In this document: one piece after another, positions 8,935 through 17,505 of the stretch
How the letters are laid out: each line of letters opens with the position of its first letter
Numbering within the stretch: the first letter of the stretch is position 1
Origin: an uncultured Lachnobacterium sp.
Lineage (GTDB): Bacteria; Bacillota; Clostridia; Lachnospirales; Lachnospiraceae
Direction of reading: 5' to 3'
NCBI GenBank assembly: GCA_900550545.1
Contig: URSS01000011.1
Span: 4,006 to 68,005, forward strand
DNA: 64,000 nt
Position numbers and translations under genes: made by a program
Notes under the pieces: model-generated
What the model was told of the DNA's origin: nothing
Seen by the model: only the letters and a program-made list of their open reading frames with translations
Database searches by the model: none

Positions 8935-9453
8935 ATGGCAAACCCAGTTGTTACATTTACAATGGCGGATGGAAGCGTAATGAAAGCAGAGCTTTATCCG
9001 GAAGTTGCACCAAATACAGTCAATAATTTTATCAGCCTTGTGAAAAAAGGCTTTTACGATGGACTGATTTTTCACCGTGTAATCAAAGGTTTTATGATTC
9101 AGGGTGGAGATCCGGAAGGCACTGGTATGGGTGGTCCTGGTTATGGTATCAAAGGTGAGTTCGCACAGAATGGCGTGAAGAATGATTTGAAGCATACGGC
9201 AGGCGTTCTCTCCATGGCACGTTCGATGATGCCAAATTCCGCAGGCAGCCAGTTCTTTATCATGCACAAGGATGCACCACATCTTGATGGTGGCTATGCT
9301 GCATTTGGAAAGATTATTGAAGGGCAGGATGTTGTGGATGCAATTGCGGAGACAGCAACCGATTATAGCGATCGTCCATTAGAGGATCAGGTAATGAAGA
9401 CCGTTGTTGTGGAGACTTTTGGTGAGGAGTATCCGGAACCGGAGACAATGTAA
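8935..9453 (+). CDS. peptidyl-prolyl cis-trans isomerase, cyclophilin type
   Basis: This 172-residue single-domain cyclophilin has no signal peptide and is therefore cytoplasmic. The active-site motifs are intact: FHRVIKGFMIQGGDPEGTG (catalytic Arg, Phe, Gln), then SMARSMMPNSAGSQFFIM, then HLDGGYAAFGKIIEGQDVV. It catalyses X-Pro peptide bond isomerisation during folding. AAGAGGT (8921-8927) precedes the ATG, and a strong terminator follows at 9465-9500. Confidence 0.93.
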   Translation: MANPVVTFTMADGSVMKAELYPEVAPNTVNNFISLVKKGFYDGLIFHRVIKGFMIQGGDPEGTGMGGPGYGIKGEFAQNGVKNDLKHTAGVLSMARSMMPNSAGSQFFIMHKDAPHLDGGYAAFGKIIEGQDVVDAIAETATDYSDRPLEDQVMKTVVVETFGEEYPEPETM

Positions 9454-9464
9454 GAAATAAGAAG

Positions 9465-9500
9465 GCAGATTTCATAGGTTTCTATGGAATCTGTTTTTTT
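9465..9500 (+). terminator. Rho-independent terminator of cyclophilin gene
   Basis: GCAGATTTCATAG / CTATGGAATCTG stem (one mismatch) followed by TTTTTTT. Confidence 0.88.
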
Positions 9501-9509
9501 CTAATCATG

Positions 9510-9532
9510 TCAGATTTTCATAGAAAATCTGA
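9510..9532. repeat. perfect palindrome upstream of GNAT gene
   Basis: TCAGATTTTC and GAAAATCTGA are an inverted pair around a three-base centre. Its core CAGATT/AATCTG repeats the stem of the terminator just upstream, so it may be a duplicated hairpin or an operator for the gene at 9558. Confidence 0.5.
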
Positions 9533-9557
9533 TGTTTAAATATCGAGGAAATGAACA

Positions 9558-10451
9558 ATGAAATGGCTTGGTGGACCGACACTTACAACAATTTTATATA
9601 TTGAGGGCGAATGGAACCCGGTTTTGCTTCCGGACGAAATGGATGGAGCCTTTTTCTATGATGGATACAAGGACATGCAGCAGATGGAAACGTCATTTGC
9701 AAGCGGAGAGATACAAAAAGCAAATTGCCTGCTGATTGCAGCAGTCGATGAAACGCTGGCATGGGGCATGGAGAGAAATATTGCGGCGGCTGCCTATGCG
9801 AACCCGCTTTTCCCAGGACAGACATTCTCTGGCTGTACGATGGTCATTGAGGGCTTTGAAGAAGTGGATGCGGATTTTCTGGTGCGTATTTTTGAACGGT
9901 TTCACCATATTCCATGGACGATTGCGGTGACGAAACGGTGCGTAATCCGGGAATTTTGTATGGAAGATCTGGATGCACTGATCTCTTTGTATGATCAGCC
10001 GGGCGTGAGCTATCAGCTGGATGCAAAGGGACAGCGGCAGCCGGGATATATCGAGCCACTGTTTGCAAGAGAAGAAGAGGCGGAGTATCAGCAGGCATAC
10101 ATCACACATATGTATGGATACTATGGATATGGGATGTGGCTCGTGTTCGATCGTGCGACGGGAACATTGATCGGCAGGGCTGGATTGGAACACCGAGATT
10201 TTGATGTGCAGACGGAACTTGAGATGGGATATGTGATCGCTCCGGCATGGCAGGGACTGGGCATTGCCACAGAAGTCTGTAGCGCAATTATAAAATTTGC
10301 AAGGGAAGAACTGGATTTTCCAAGGCTGAATGCACTGACAGATGCAAAAAATGCGGCATCGATTGCGCTGCTGGAGAAATTGGGATTTGCTTATACAGAA
10401 GATTCCGATGTGGCAGGCAGCCGGATGCGACGTTATGTATACAACTTTTAG
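9558..10451 (+). CDS. GNAT-family acetyltransferase with N-terminal extension
   Basis: This is a 297-residue protein. The C-terminal half (about 130-297) is a GNAT fold of the RimJ/RimL type: VIREFCMEDLDALISLY, then ELEMGYVIAPAWQGLGIATE (acetyl-CoA pyrophosphate loop, QGLGIA), then NAASIALLEKLGFAY. The first 125 residues form a separate domain that I do not recognise, with a repeating IAAVDETLAW-like pattern. The substrate is unknown. It stands alone between the cyclophilin terminator and the rel promoter. Confidence 0.8.
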   Translation: MKWLGGPTLTTILYIEGEWNPVLLPDEMDGAFFYDGYKDMQQMETSFASGEIQKANCLLIAAVDETLAWGMERNIAAAAYANPLFPGQTFSGCTMVIEGFEEVDADFLVRIFERFHHIPWTIAVTKRCVIREFCMEDLDALISLYDQPGVSYQLDAKGQRQPGYIEPLFAREEEAEYQQAYITHMYGYYGYGMWLVFDRATGTLIGRAGLEHRDFDVQTELEMGYVIAPAWQGLGIATEVCSAIIKFAREELDFPRLNALTDAKNAASIALLEKLGFAYTEDSDVAGSRMRRYVYNF

Positions 10452-10474
10452 CACAAAAAACCATACAGATATTC

Positions 10475-10503
10475 TTGCAATAGTACCAAAAATAAAATAT
10501 AAT
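10475..10503 (+). promoter_or_regulatory. sigma-A promoter of rel
   Basis: TTGCAA (10475-10480), 17 bases, and TATAAT (10498-10503), about 48 bases before the start codon. Confidence 0.75.
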
Positions 10504-10550
10504 TAAGTATTATATTTAGGGTGAATGAGATTAAGTAAGTGGGTGAACAG

Positions 10551-12890
10551 ATGGCAGACATTTCTACAGAAGAATTGGAACGAATTGAGCAGGAGTTTCA
10601 TTCGGATACCGGAAGCATTAAAACAATTAAAGAGTTTGTAAAACCAGAGGATTTATACGCGGAACTGATTGCGGGAATTCGTAAGTATCATCCTTCCGCG
10701 GACATCAGTCTGATTGAAAAAGCGTACAAGGTTGCTTACGAAGCACACGATGGACAGGTACGCAAATCAGGAGAAGCTTATATTATACATCCATTGTGTG
10801 TTGCAATCATTCTTGCAGAACTCGAGCTGGACAAGGAAACAATTGCAGCAGGATTATTGCACGATGTTCTCGAAGATACCGTTATGACGGAGAATGAGAT
10901 GCGGGCAGAGTTCGGTGATGAAGTGCTTCTGCTGGTGGATGGTGTGACAAAGCTGCAGCATCTGCATCTGACGGATAACACAAAGAATCCGAAAGACAAG
11001 AATGCCGATCGTCTGGAGATGCAGGCGGAGAATCTGCGTAAGATGTTCCTTGCCATGGCGAAGGATATCCGTGTCATTATGATCAAACTGGCGGATCGTC
11101 TGCACAATATGCGGACGCTGAAATATCAGTCCCGCGAAGCGCAGCTTCGTATCGCGCGTGAGACGCAGGAGATTTACTGTCCAATCGCACAGAGACTTGG
11201 TATCAGCAAGATCAAAATCGAGCTGGAAGATCTCTCGTTGAAGTATCTGGAGCCGGAAGCTTACTATGATCTGGTGGAAAAAGTTGCTTTGCGCAAGGAT
11301 GTCAGAGAAGGATATGTGAAGAAACTGGTTGATCAGGTACGTGAGCAGATTGAGGAAGCCGGGATCAAGGCAGATATTTCCGGTAGAGCAAAACACTTTT
11401 TCTCTATTTACAAGAAGATGGTCAATCAGGACAAGACGATTGACCAGATTTATGACCTATTTGCCATTCGTATCATCGTGGATACAATTAAGGACTGTTA
11501 TGCGGCACTAGGTATCATGCATGAAAAATATAAACCGATTCCAGGACGTTTCAAGGACTACATTGCGATGCCAAAACCAAATATGTATCAGTCTTTGCAT
11601 ACGACAGTAATCGGACCGAGTGGACAGCCTTTTGAGATTCAGATTCGTACATTTGAGATGCACCGTACCGCAGAATATGGTATCGCGGCGCATTGGAAAT
11701 ACAAGGAAGCCAACAATGGCGGAGCGACATCGACGACTGTAACCGAGGAAGAAAAATTAAGCTGGCTGCGCCAGATTTTGGAGTGGCAGAGAGACATGTC
11801 GGATAACAAGGAATTTATGACACTGCTTAAGAGTGATCTGGATTTGTTTTCGGATACGGTATTCTGTTTCACACCGTCGGGAGATGTCAAGAATCTGCCG
11901 AACGGTTCTACACCAATTGACTTTGCTTACAGTGTTCATTCGGCAGTGGGAAATAAGATGGTCGGCGCTAAGGTCAACGGAAAGCTTGTACCGATCGATT
12001 ATGTGATTCAGAACGGAGACCGTATTGAAGTCATCACTTCACAGAATTCCAAGGGACCGAGCCGTGACTGGCTGAAAATTGTCAAGAGCACACAGGCAAA
12101 GAACAAGATTAATCAGTGGTTCCGTAGTGAACTGAAAGAAGAAAATATACTACATGGCAAGGACCTGATTACTGCCTATGCAAAATCCAAGGGAATTAAT
12201 TTTTCGGATATTAATAAGACAGAATATCAGGAGAAAATTATCCGCAAATATGGATTCCATGACTGGAATTCCTGTCTGGCAACGGTCGGACATGGTGGCT
12301 TAAAAGAGAGTCAGATCGTCAACCGTATGTACGATGAGTACAAGAAGGATCATCCGGTTACTATGACAGACCAGGAAGTGCTGAGTGTAATCGCAGAAAA
12401 TAAACCGGCGGAAGCAGTCAAGCATTCCAAGAGCGGTATTGTTGTCAAGGGACTGTATGATGTGGCCGTTCACTTCAGCAAATGCTGTAGTCCCGTGCCG
12501 GGAGATGAAATTGTGGGCTTTGTCACAAGAGGGCGAGGCGTATCCATTCACCGTACGGATTGTATCAATATTCTGCATTTGTCCAATATGGAGCGTGTTC
12601 GTCTGATTGAGGCGGAGTGGCAGGCAGGTGCCGATCAGGAAGCATTTGGTGAATATCATGCAGAACTGAAGATTTTCTGTCATGACAGACCGGGACTTCT
12701 CGTGGATATTACGAAAGTATTTACGGAGGCCGAAATCAATATCTCCGGTATTCATTCGAAGACCAGCAAGCAGGGAATTGCAACAATTGATGTCGCATTC
12801 CAGACAAAGGGTCGCGAGCAGATTACCAAAATTGTTGAGAAAATCAAACAGATAGAGAGCGTTATGGATATTGAGAGAACCACCGGCTGA
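10551..12890 (+). CDS. rel: bifunctional (p)ppGpp synthetase/hydrolase, RelA/SpoT family
   Basis: This 779-residue long RSH enzyme makes and degrades the alarmone (p)ppGpp. The HD hydrolase domain is intact (YIIHPLCVA, then GLLHDVLEDT near residue 105, then IKLADRLHNMRTL). The synthetase domain follows (ALGIMHEKYKPIPGRFKDYI, then MPKPNMYQSLHTTV), then TGS (VFCFTPSGDVKNLPNGSTP), a zinc-finger/helical region with HFSKCCSPVPGDE, and a C-terminal ACT domain (RPGLLVDITKVF). Both catalytic halves look functional. ATG 10551 has GGGTG five bases upstream; GTG 10539 would add four residues. Confidence 0.94.
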   Translation: MADISTEELERIEQEFHSDTGSIKTIKEFVKPEDLYAELIAGIRKYHPSADISLIEKAYKVAYEAHDGQVRKSGEAYIIHPLCVAIILAELELDKETIAAGLLHDVLEDTVMTENEMRAEFGDEVLLLVDGVTKLQHLHLTDNTKNPKDKNADRLEMQAENLRKMFLAMAKDIRVIMIKLADRLHNMRTLKYQSREAQLRIARETQEIYCPIAQRLGISKIKIELEDLSLKYLEPEAYYDLVEKVALRKDVREGYVKKLVDQVREQIEEAGIKADISGRAKHFFSIYKKMVNQDKTIDQIYDLFAIRIIVDTIKDCYAALGIMHEKYKPIPGRFKDYIAMPKPNMYQSLHTTVIGPSGQPFEIQIRTFEMHRTAEYGIAAHWKYKEANNGGATSTTVTEEEKLSWLRQILEWQRDMSDNKEFMTLLKSDLDLFSDTVFCFTPSGDVKNLPNGSTPIDFAYSVHSAVGNKMVGAKVNGKLVPIDYVIQNGDRIEVITSQNSKGPSRDWLKIVKSTQAKNKINQWFRSELKEENILHGKDLITAYAKSKGINFSDINKTEYQEKIIRKYGFHDWNSCLATVGHGGLKESQIVNRMYDEYKKDHPVTMTDQEVLSVIAENKPAEAVKHSKSGIVVKGLYDVAVHFSKCCSPVPGDEIVGFVTRGRGVSIHRTDCINILHLSNMERVRLIEAEWQAGADQEAFGEYHAELKIFCHDRPGLLVDITKVFTEAEINISGIHSKTSKQGIATIDVAFQTKGREQITKIVEKIKQIESVMDIERTTG

Positions 12891-12907
12891 TTGGCGCTGG
12901 TGGTTCT
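12876..12907 (+). terminator. hairpin at rel 3' end
   Basis: AGAACCACC / GGTGGTTCT is a 9-bp stem overlapping the rel stop, without a T run. It probably attenuates or stabilises the mRNA rather than acting as a strong terminator; the next gene starts 40 bases later. Confidence 0.4.
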
Positions 12908-12946
12908 TGCGTCGCATACTTGCTATTCAAAGATAAAGGAGCATAA

Positions 12947-13576
12947 ATGGGAAAATTAAAGATTAATCATTATGTCGTTGGTCCGGTACAGACAAACTGT
13001 TATTTTGCAATCAACGAGGATACAAAGGAACTGATCATTATAGATCCGGGAGATGCCGCAAAGCAGCTGGCAGAAAGAATCCGCAAGGAAGGGTGCAAGC
13101 CGGTAGCAATCCTGTTGACGCACGGACATTTTGACCATGCATCCGCAGCAGAAGAACTGGCAAAAGAGTTTGGAATTTCTATTTATATTGACGAGGATGA
13201 CAAGGAAACACTGGAAGATCCGGAAGCCAATGTCAGCTATATGATGGGCGAAAGCAAAGTCTTTCATGCCGATGTATTTTTAAAAGACGAACAGGAGCTG
13301 GATCTGGCGGGATTTCATATTCGTGTGCTGCATACACCGGGACATACCAAAGGCGGTTGCTGCTACTATTTCCCATATGAGGATGTGCTTTTTTCCGGCG
13401 ATACTTTATTCTGCACTTCCGTGGGACGTACAGATTTCAAAGGGGGCAGCAGTTCGGATCTGATTCGCTCCATCAAAGAGAAATTGATGGCATTACCGGA
13501 TCGTACGACGGTGTATCCGGGACACAATGATGTGACAAGCATTGAAAATGAGAGGATGTATAACCCATACCTATGA
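12947..13576 (+). CDS. metallo-beta-lactamase-fold hydrolase (glyoxalase II-like)
   Basis: This 209-residue MBL-fold protein has the full zinc site: LTHGHFDHASAAEEL (HxHxDH), HTPGHTKGGCCYY, FSGDTLFCTSVGRTDF and VYPGHNDVTS. It belongs to the short YcbL/glyoxalase-II-like group common in Firmicutes, and the thioester substrate is unproven. AAAGGAG at 12935-12941 precedes the ATG. Its stop overlaps the hemZ start by four bases (ATGA), the usual arrangement rel / MBL / hemZ in Lachnospiraceae, so the three probably form one transcript. Confidence 0.9.
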   Translation: MGKLKINHYVVGPVQTNCYFAINEDTKELIIIDPGDAAKQLAERIRKEGCKPVAILLTHGHFDHASAAEELAKEFGISIYIDEDDKETLEDPEANVSYMMGESKVFHADVFLKDEQELDLAGFHIRVLHTPGHTKGGCCYYFPYEDVLFSGDTLFCTSVGRTDFKGGSSSDLIRSIKEKLMALPDRTTVYPGHNDVTSIENERMYNPYL

Positions 13577-15087
13577 TTACAGTAAATTTAAATCGAACGG
13601 AATTTGAATATGACATTCACTCGCTTCTGAAGGCTTTTTTCCCGAAAGAGGATGTGGAAATCTATTACACGAAGGAGGCGCATGCAGAGGAAAAAAATGT
13701 GGCATGCACCAATCATTCCGCAGAGAATGAAACAGAGAGTGCTTCGCATTTTTCCATTACATATGAGGATAAGCAGATTTCCATTACATGTACACTGGAA
13801 AATCAGAAGCCGGCAGAGTGCACATTTGCTGTGGATTTTGCAGACCGGGCAGAGACGAAGAATGCACTCAAAGAGAATTTGTACCATCTGTTGGAAGAAG
13901 TGACGGGACAGAGTCTTCCGTGGGGAACTTTGACCGGCATCCGGCCGACAAAGATTCCGATGCAGCTTCTGGATGAGGGAAAGACAAAGGAAGAAGTTGC
14001 TTTTTATATGAAGAAAACGTATCTTGCATCCGATGAAAAAGTGGATTTATCCATCGCAATCGCAGAGCGTGAGCGTGCGCTTCTTTCGCAGCTCGATTAT
14101 AAAAATGGATACAGCCTGTATATCGGAATTCCATTTTGCCCGAGTACATGTCTGTACTGCTCGTTTACTTCGTATCCGTTGGCAATCTGGAAAAAGCAGG
14201 TGGATGCATATCTGGATGCGTTGGAGAAAGAAATCGACTATGTGGCAGTAAAGAATTATCATAAGAAACTGAATTCCATTTATATCGGTGGAGGTACGCC
14301 GACAACGTTGGAGCCATATCAGCTGGATCGTCTGATCCGCAAAATCCGTTGCAGTTTTGATTTGAGCAGCTGCATCGAGTTTACTGTGGAAGCCGGACGC
14401 CCGGATTCTATTACAACGGAAAAGTTACAGGTGTTGCGTAACAACGGAATCAGCCGTATTTCCATCAATCCACAGACGATGAAGCAGGAGACTCTTGATA
14501 TCATTGGCCGTCATCATACGGTAGAACAGACGATTGAGAGTTTTAAGCTGGCGAGAAGTCTTGGTTTTGACAATATCAATATGGATTTGATCATGGGACT
14601 TCCGGAGGAAGATCTCGAGGATGTGCGTCATACGATGGAAGTGTTAAAGGAGCTGGATCCGGACAATATCACGATTCACTCCCTCGCCATTAAGCGTGCG
14701 GCGCGGTTGAACATTTTTAAAGACCGTTATGAAAGCATGCAGATGGTCAACACACAGGAACATATGGATCTGTGTGCATCAATCTGCAAAGAGATGGGGC
14801 TTTCTCCATATTATCTGTATCGTCAGAAGGGCATGGCAGGAAATATGGAAAATGTAGGGTATGCAAAGCCGGGTAAGGCAGGCGTATACAACATTCTGAT
14901 TATGGAAGAGAAACAGACCATCGTGGCGTGTGGAGCGGGAGCTTCAACGAAACGTGTCTGGAATGAGCCAAATCCAGATGGCACGCATCGGATCGAACGG
15001 TGCGAGAATGTCAAGGATGTCGGGCAGTATATCGAGAGAATTGATGAAATGATACAGCGCAAACAGCAACTGTTCGCAGAAGAATAA
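13573..15087 (+). CDS. hemZ: coproporphyrinogen III oxidase-like radical SAM protein HemZ
   Basis: This 504-residue protein has an N-terminal domain of about 170 residues, then a radical SAM core. The cluster motif CPSTCLYCSF (CxxxCxxC) is near residue 192, followed by IYIGGGTPTTLEP and IMGLPEEDLEDVRHTM, and a HemN-like C-terminal region (MAGNMENVGYAKPG). HemZ proteins are named for oxygen-independent coproporphyrinogen dehydrogenase. Many gut Clostridia carry it without a full haem pathway, so a real role in haem synthesis is uncertain; the relative HutW/HemW type functions are alternatives. It is translationally coupled to the MBL gene. Confidence 0.88.
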   Translation: MITVNLNRTEFEYDIHSLLKAFFPKEDVEIYYTKEAHAEEKNVACTNHSAENETESASHFSITYEDKQISITCTLENQKPAECTFAVDFADRAETKNALKENLYHLLEEVTGQSLPWGTLTGIRPTKIPMQLLDEGKTKEEVAFYMKKTYLASDEKVDLSIAIAERERALLSQLDYKNGYSLYIGIPFCPSTCLYCSFTSYPLAIWKKQVDAYLDALEKEIDYVAVKNYHKKLNSIYIGGGTPTTLEPYQLDRLIRKIRCSFDLSSCIEFTVEAGRPDSITTEKLQVLRNNGISRISINPQTMKQETLDIIGRHHTVEQTIESFKLARSLGFDNINMDLIMGLPEEDLEDVRHTMEVLKELDPDNITIHSLAIKRAARLNIFKDRYESMQMVNTQEHMDLCASICKEMGLSPYYLYRQKGMAGNMENVGYAKPGKAGVYNILIMEEKQTIVACGAGASTKRVWNEPNPDGTHRIERCENVKDVGQYIERIDEMIQRKQQLFAEE

Positions 15088-15111
15088 TCATTAAATATTT
15101 TATAATAGTGT

Positions 15112-15146
15112 AAGGTGCATGGGAGGAAAAGCCATGCACCTTTTGG
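15112..15146 (+). terminator. Rho-independent terminator of rel-MBL-hemZ unit
   Basis: AAGGTGCATGG / CCATGCACCTT perfect 11-bp stem with a GAGGAAAAG loop, then TTGGGTTTG. The T run is short. Confidence 0.75.
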
Positions 15147-15171
15147 GTTTGATTTATTAACTTGCAGAAAG

Positions 15172-15180
15172 TGATATAAT
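15172..15180 (+). promoter_or_regulatory. extended -10 promoter of arginase-fold gene
   Basis: TGATATAAT is a perfect extended -10 box; no good -35 at standard spacing. It lies 36 bases before the start codon. Confidence 0.55.
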
Positions 15181-15215
15181 AAGGATGTATATAAATTTGA
15201 TGGAAGGTGAATGAT

Positions 15216-16025
15216 TTGGCACAACTACTTAACAACCACCTCATCCTGGATTTTTCTCATGTGTATTGTGATGAGAATATTCCACGCAATGATAAACTTC
15301 ATTGGATCGATTGCTCGGACATCTACGAGTGTGATTTGTATTGTTCACAGAGCGCAGAGGAAGAGATTCATAGAAGAATTGATCCATATGGAATCGGTGG
15401 AATTCATTTCCTGGATTCTGGTAATTATCATTATGTGACCAAAATTATGACAGATCGGATAAGTGAGCCATTCTCGTTGATTCTGTTTGATCATCATACA
15501 GACATGCAGCCTCCACTGATCGATGGAATGAGCAGTTGTGGTGACTGGGCAAGAAGTGTATTATTGACGAATCCAAGTTTGCAACAGCTGGTTTTGATCG
15601 GACCAAAGAAAGCAGATATTCAGGCTGTTTTCACCGATAAACAGCTGAAAGCGCGGGAGAAGAAGATACTGAAAGAGAAGCTGATTGCGTTTTCCGCCGA
15701 GGAACTTCGAGCGGGAGAGGGGCATGAGAAAGCGGAAAAGATAAGGATGGATGTTCCGTTTTATATTTCAATTGACAAGGATGTGCTGGATGAGCGGTAT
15801 TGCGAAACCAACTGGAATCAGGGAAAGATGCCTCTTTCGCTTCTGGAGCATTTGCTGACATTATTTCTTGCACAGAAAAATATACTTGGCATTGATATCT
15901 GTGGTGAGTGTCAGCAGGGAATCCCTCTGCCGGAATATATGGAAGCTGAGGAGAAGAACGCCGAGACGAACCGTAAGTTGTTTGAGTTCCTGACACGTTA
16001 TATTGTAACGTCCCGGAAAAAGTAA
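15216..16025 (+). CDS. arginase/ureohydrolase-fold protein
   Basis: This 269-residue protein has the manganese-binding motifs of the ureohydrolase superfamily: LILFDHHTDM (DxHxD) near residue 90 and FYISIDKDVLDERY (SxDxDxxD) near residue 185, with a possible first metal His in SGNYHYV. It is divergent from true arginases and agmatinases, so the substrate is unknown; it may hydrolyse an amidine or deacetylate an amine. I choose TTG 15216 because AAGGTG (15204-15209) is six bases upstream; GTG 15207 overlaps that site. It is transcribed from its own promoter and precedes the hisS promoter. Confidence 0.78.
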   Translation: MAQLLNNHLILDFSHVYCDENIPRNDKLHWIDCSDIYECDLYCSQSAEEEIHRRIDPYGIGGIHFLDSGNYHYVTKIMTDRISEPFSLILFDHHTDMQPPLIDGMSSCGDWARSVLLTNPSLQQLVLIGPKKADIQAVFTDKQLKAREKKILKEKLIAFSAEELRAGEGHEKAEKIRMDVPFYISIDKDVLDERYCETNWNQGKMPLSLLEHLLTLFLAQKNILGIDICGECQQGIPLPEYMEAEEKNAETNRKLFEFLTRYIVTSRKK

Positions 16026-16049
16026 TGGGAAAGCATTTTGCAACAATCC

Positions 16050-16078
16050 TTGACGTATCAGGCCCTGAACCGTATAAT
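16050..16078 (+). promoter_or_regulatory. sigma-A promoter of hisS-aspS
   Basis: TTGACG (16050-16055), exactly 17 bases, and TATAAT (16073-16078). A near-consensus promoter giving a leader of about 110 bases before hisS. Confidence 0.88.
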
Positions 16079-16094
16079 AAATGCTGGATAATGT

Positions 16095-16162
16095 GTTAAT
16101 TTTTTTGAAAAATTAACATGTAGCATCAGCCCTTGCCGAAGGCAATTTTAAAGGGGCTGATG
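16095..16162 (+). promoter_or_regulatory. structured 5' leader of hisS (two hairpins)
   Basis: Hairpin 1 is a perfect 10-bp A/T stem, GTTAATTTTT (16095-16104) with AAAAATTAAC (16108-16117) and a three-base loop. Hairpin 2 pairs CATCAGCCC (16124-16132) with GGGCTGATG (16154-16162) and encloses a smaller stem TTGCC-GAA-GGCAA (16133-16145). The T-box signature (GGNGGNACCGCG) is not present. This may be a regulatory leader or an RNA-stability element. Confidence 0.55.
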
Positions 16163-16195
16163 TTCACGTGCAAGAGAGTAAATGGAGGAAATCAA

Positions 16196-17455
16196 ATGGC
16201 ACTGAGCAAGAAGCCGGTAAACGGCATGAAAGATATATTACCTGCTGAGATGGAAATCCGAGATTATGTGACAAGCGTAATCAAGGACACTTATCGAAGC
16301 TTTGGTTTTACCCCGATTGAGACACCTTGTATGGAAAATATTGCAAACCTTTCCAATAAGCAGGGTGGGGAAAACGAAAAACTTATTTTTAAAGTATTAA
16401 AGCGTGGAGAAAAGTTAAATTTAGACACTGCAAAAGAAGAGGCGGATGTTGTAGATTTTGGTATGCGTTACGATCTGACCGTTCCTCTTTCCCGCTTTTA
16501 TGCAAACAATGCGAATGATCTTCCAAGCCCGTTCAAGGCATTGCAGATTGGAAGCGTATGGAGAGCTGATCGCCCACAGAGAGGCCGTTACCGTCAGTTT
16601 ACCCAATGCGATATTGATATATTAGGTGAGCCAAGTAACCTTGCAGAGATTGAGCTGATTACTGCAACCACCACAACTATCGGAAGACTTGGTTTCAAGA
16701 ACTTTGAAATCCGCATCAATGAGCGTCGCATTTTAAAGGCGATGGCTGCATACAGTGGTTTTTCTGAGGAAGATTATGACAGTGTATTTATCACATTGGA
16801 CAAGATGGACAAGATCGGTGTGGATGGAGTGGCAGAGGAACTTGCAAAAGAAGGTTATGCGCAGGAGTCCATTGACAAATATCTTGGACTTTTTAAGCTT
16901 TTGGAAGAAAAGAAAGATGTCGCAGAAGGTGTGGCATTCCTTGCAGATACACTTGGTGAATATTTAGATGCTGAAGTGGTAACGAATATGACAGAGATTG
17001 CTACTGCAGTGAACGCAACAAAGAATGCAGAGTTTACACTGGTATTTGACCCAACTCTGGTACGTGGTATGAGTTATTATACCGGAACAATCTTTGAAAT
17101 TTCCATGCCGGAGTTTGGTGCAGCCTGTGGTGGTGGCGGAAGATACGACAAGATGATTGGAAAATTTACTGGAAATGATGTACCGGCATGTGGATTTTCT
17201 ATTGGATTTGAGCGCATTATTCTGCTTCTGATGGAGAGTGGATTTAAAATTCCAGAGAGCCCGAAGAGAGTCGCATATCTTGTAGAGAAGAAGTATCCTG
17301 CAGAAAAGCTTGTGGAAGTTATGAAACAGGCGAAGGAAGCCAGAGAGAACGGACAGCAGGTGCTGGTTGTTCGCATGAACAAGAATAAGAAATTCCAGAA
17401 AGAACAGCTCGCAAAAGAGGGGTATGAGGAGTTCGTGGAGTTTTTTAACAGATAG
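16196..17455 (+). CDS. hisS: histidyl-tRNA synthetase
   Basis: This 419-residue class II synthetase charges tRNA-His. Visible motifs: motif 1 region GMKDILPAEM, motif 2 VWRADRPQRGRYRQFTQCD, the histidine-binding loops RGMSYYTGTIFEI and GGGGRYD, motif 3 ACGFSIGFERI, and a C-terminal anticodon domain (VAYLVEKKYPAEK). ATG 16196 has GGAGG upstream at 16184-16188; an in-frame extension from 16133 runs through the leader hairpin and is not credible. It is followed 50 bases later by aspS, the usual Firmicute pair. Confidence 0.95.
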   Translation: MALSKKPVNGMKDILPAEMEIRDYVTSVIKDTYRSFGFTPIETPCMENIANLSNKQGGENEKLIFKVLKRGEKLNLDTAKEEADVVDFGMRYDLTVPLSRFYANNANDLPSPFKALQIGSVWRADRPQRGRYRQFTQCDIDILGEPSNLAEIELITATTTTIGRLGFKNFEIRINERRILKAMAAYSGFSEEDYDSVFITLDKMDKIGVDGVAEELAKEGYAQESIDKYLGLFKLLEEKKDVAEGVAFLADTLGEYLDAEVVTNMTEIATAVNATKNAEFTLVFDPTLVRGMSYYTGTIFEISMPEFGAACGGGGRYDKMIGKFTGNDVPACGFSIGFERIILLLMESGFKIPESPKRVAYLVEKKYPAEKLVEVMKQAKEARENGQQVLVVRMNKNKKFQKEQLAKEGYEEFVEFFNR

Positions 17456-17505
17456 TTACGATTCGCAAGAATAATGATAGACAATAGAGTATAGAGGAGA
17501 CAATC

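Noticed and set aside
9693..10454. 253-codon minus-strand frame opposite the GNAT gene
   Set aside because: It is antisense to a clear GNAT domain and has Cys/His-rich random composition with no motif.
16079..16195. T-box leader of hisS
   Set aside because: The leader is short and lacks the T-box core and antiterminator; only two simple hairpins are present.
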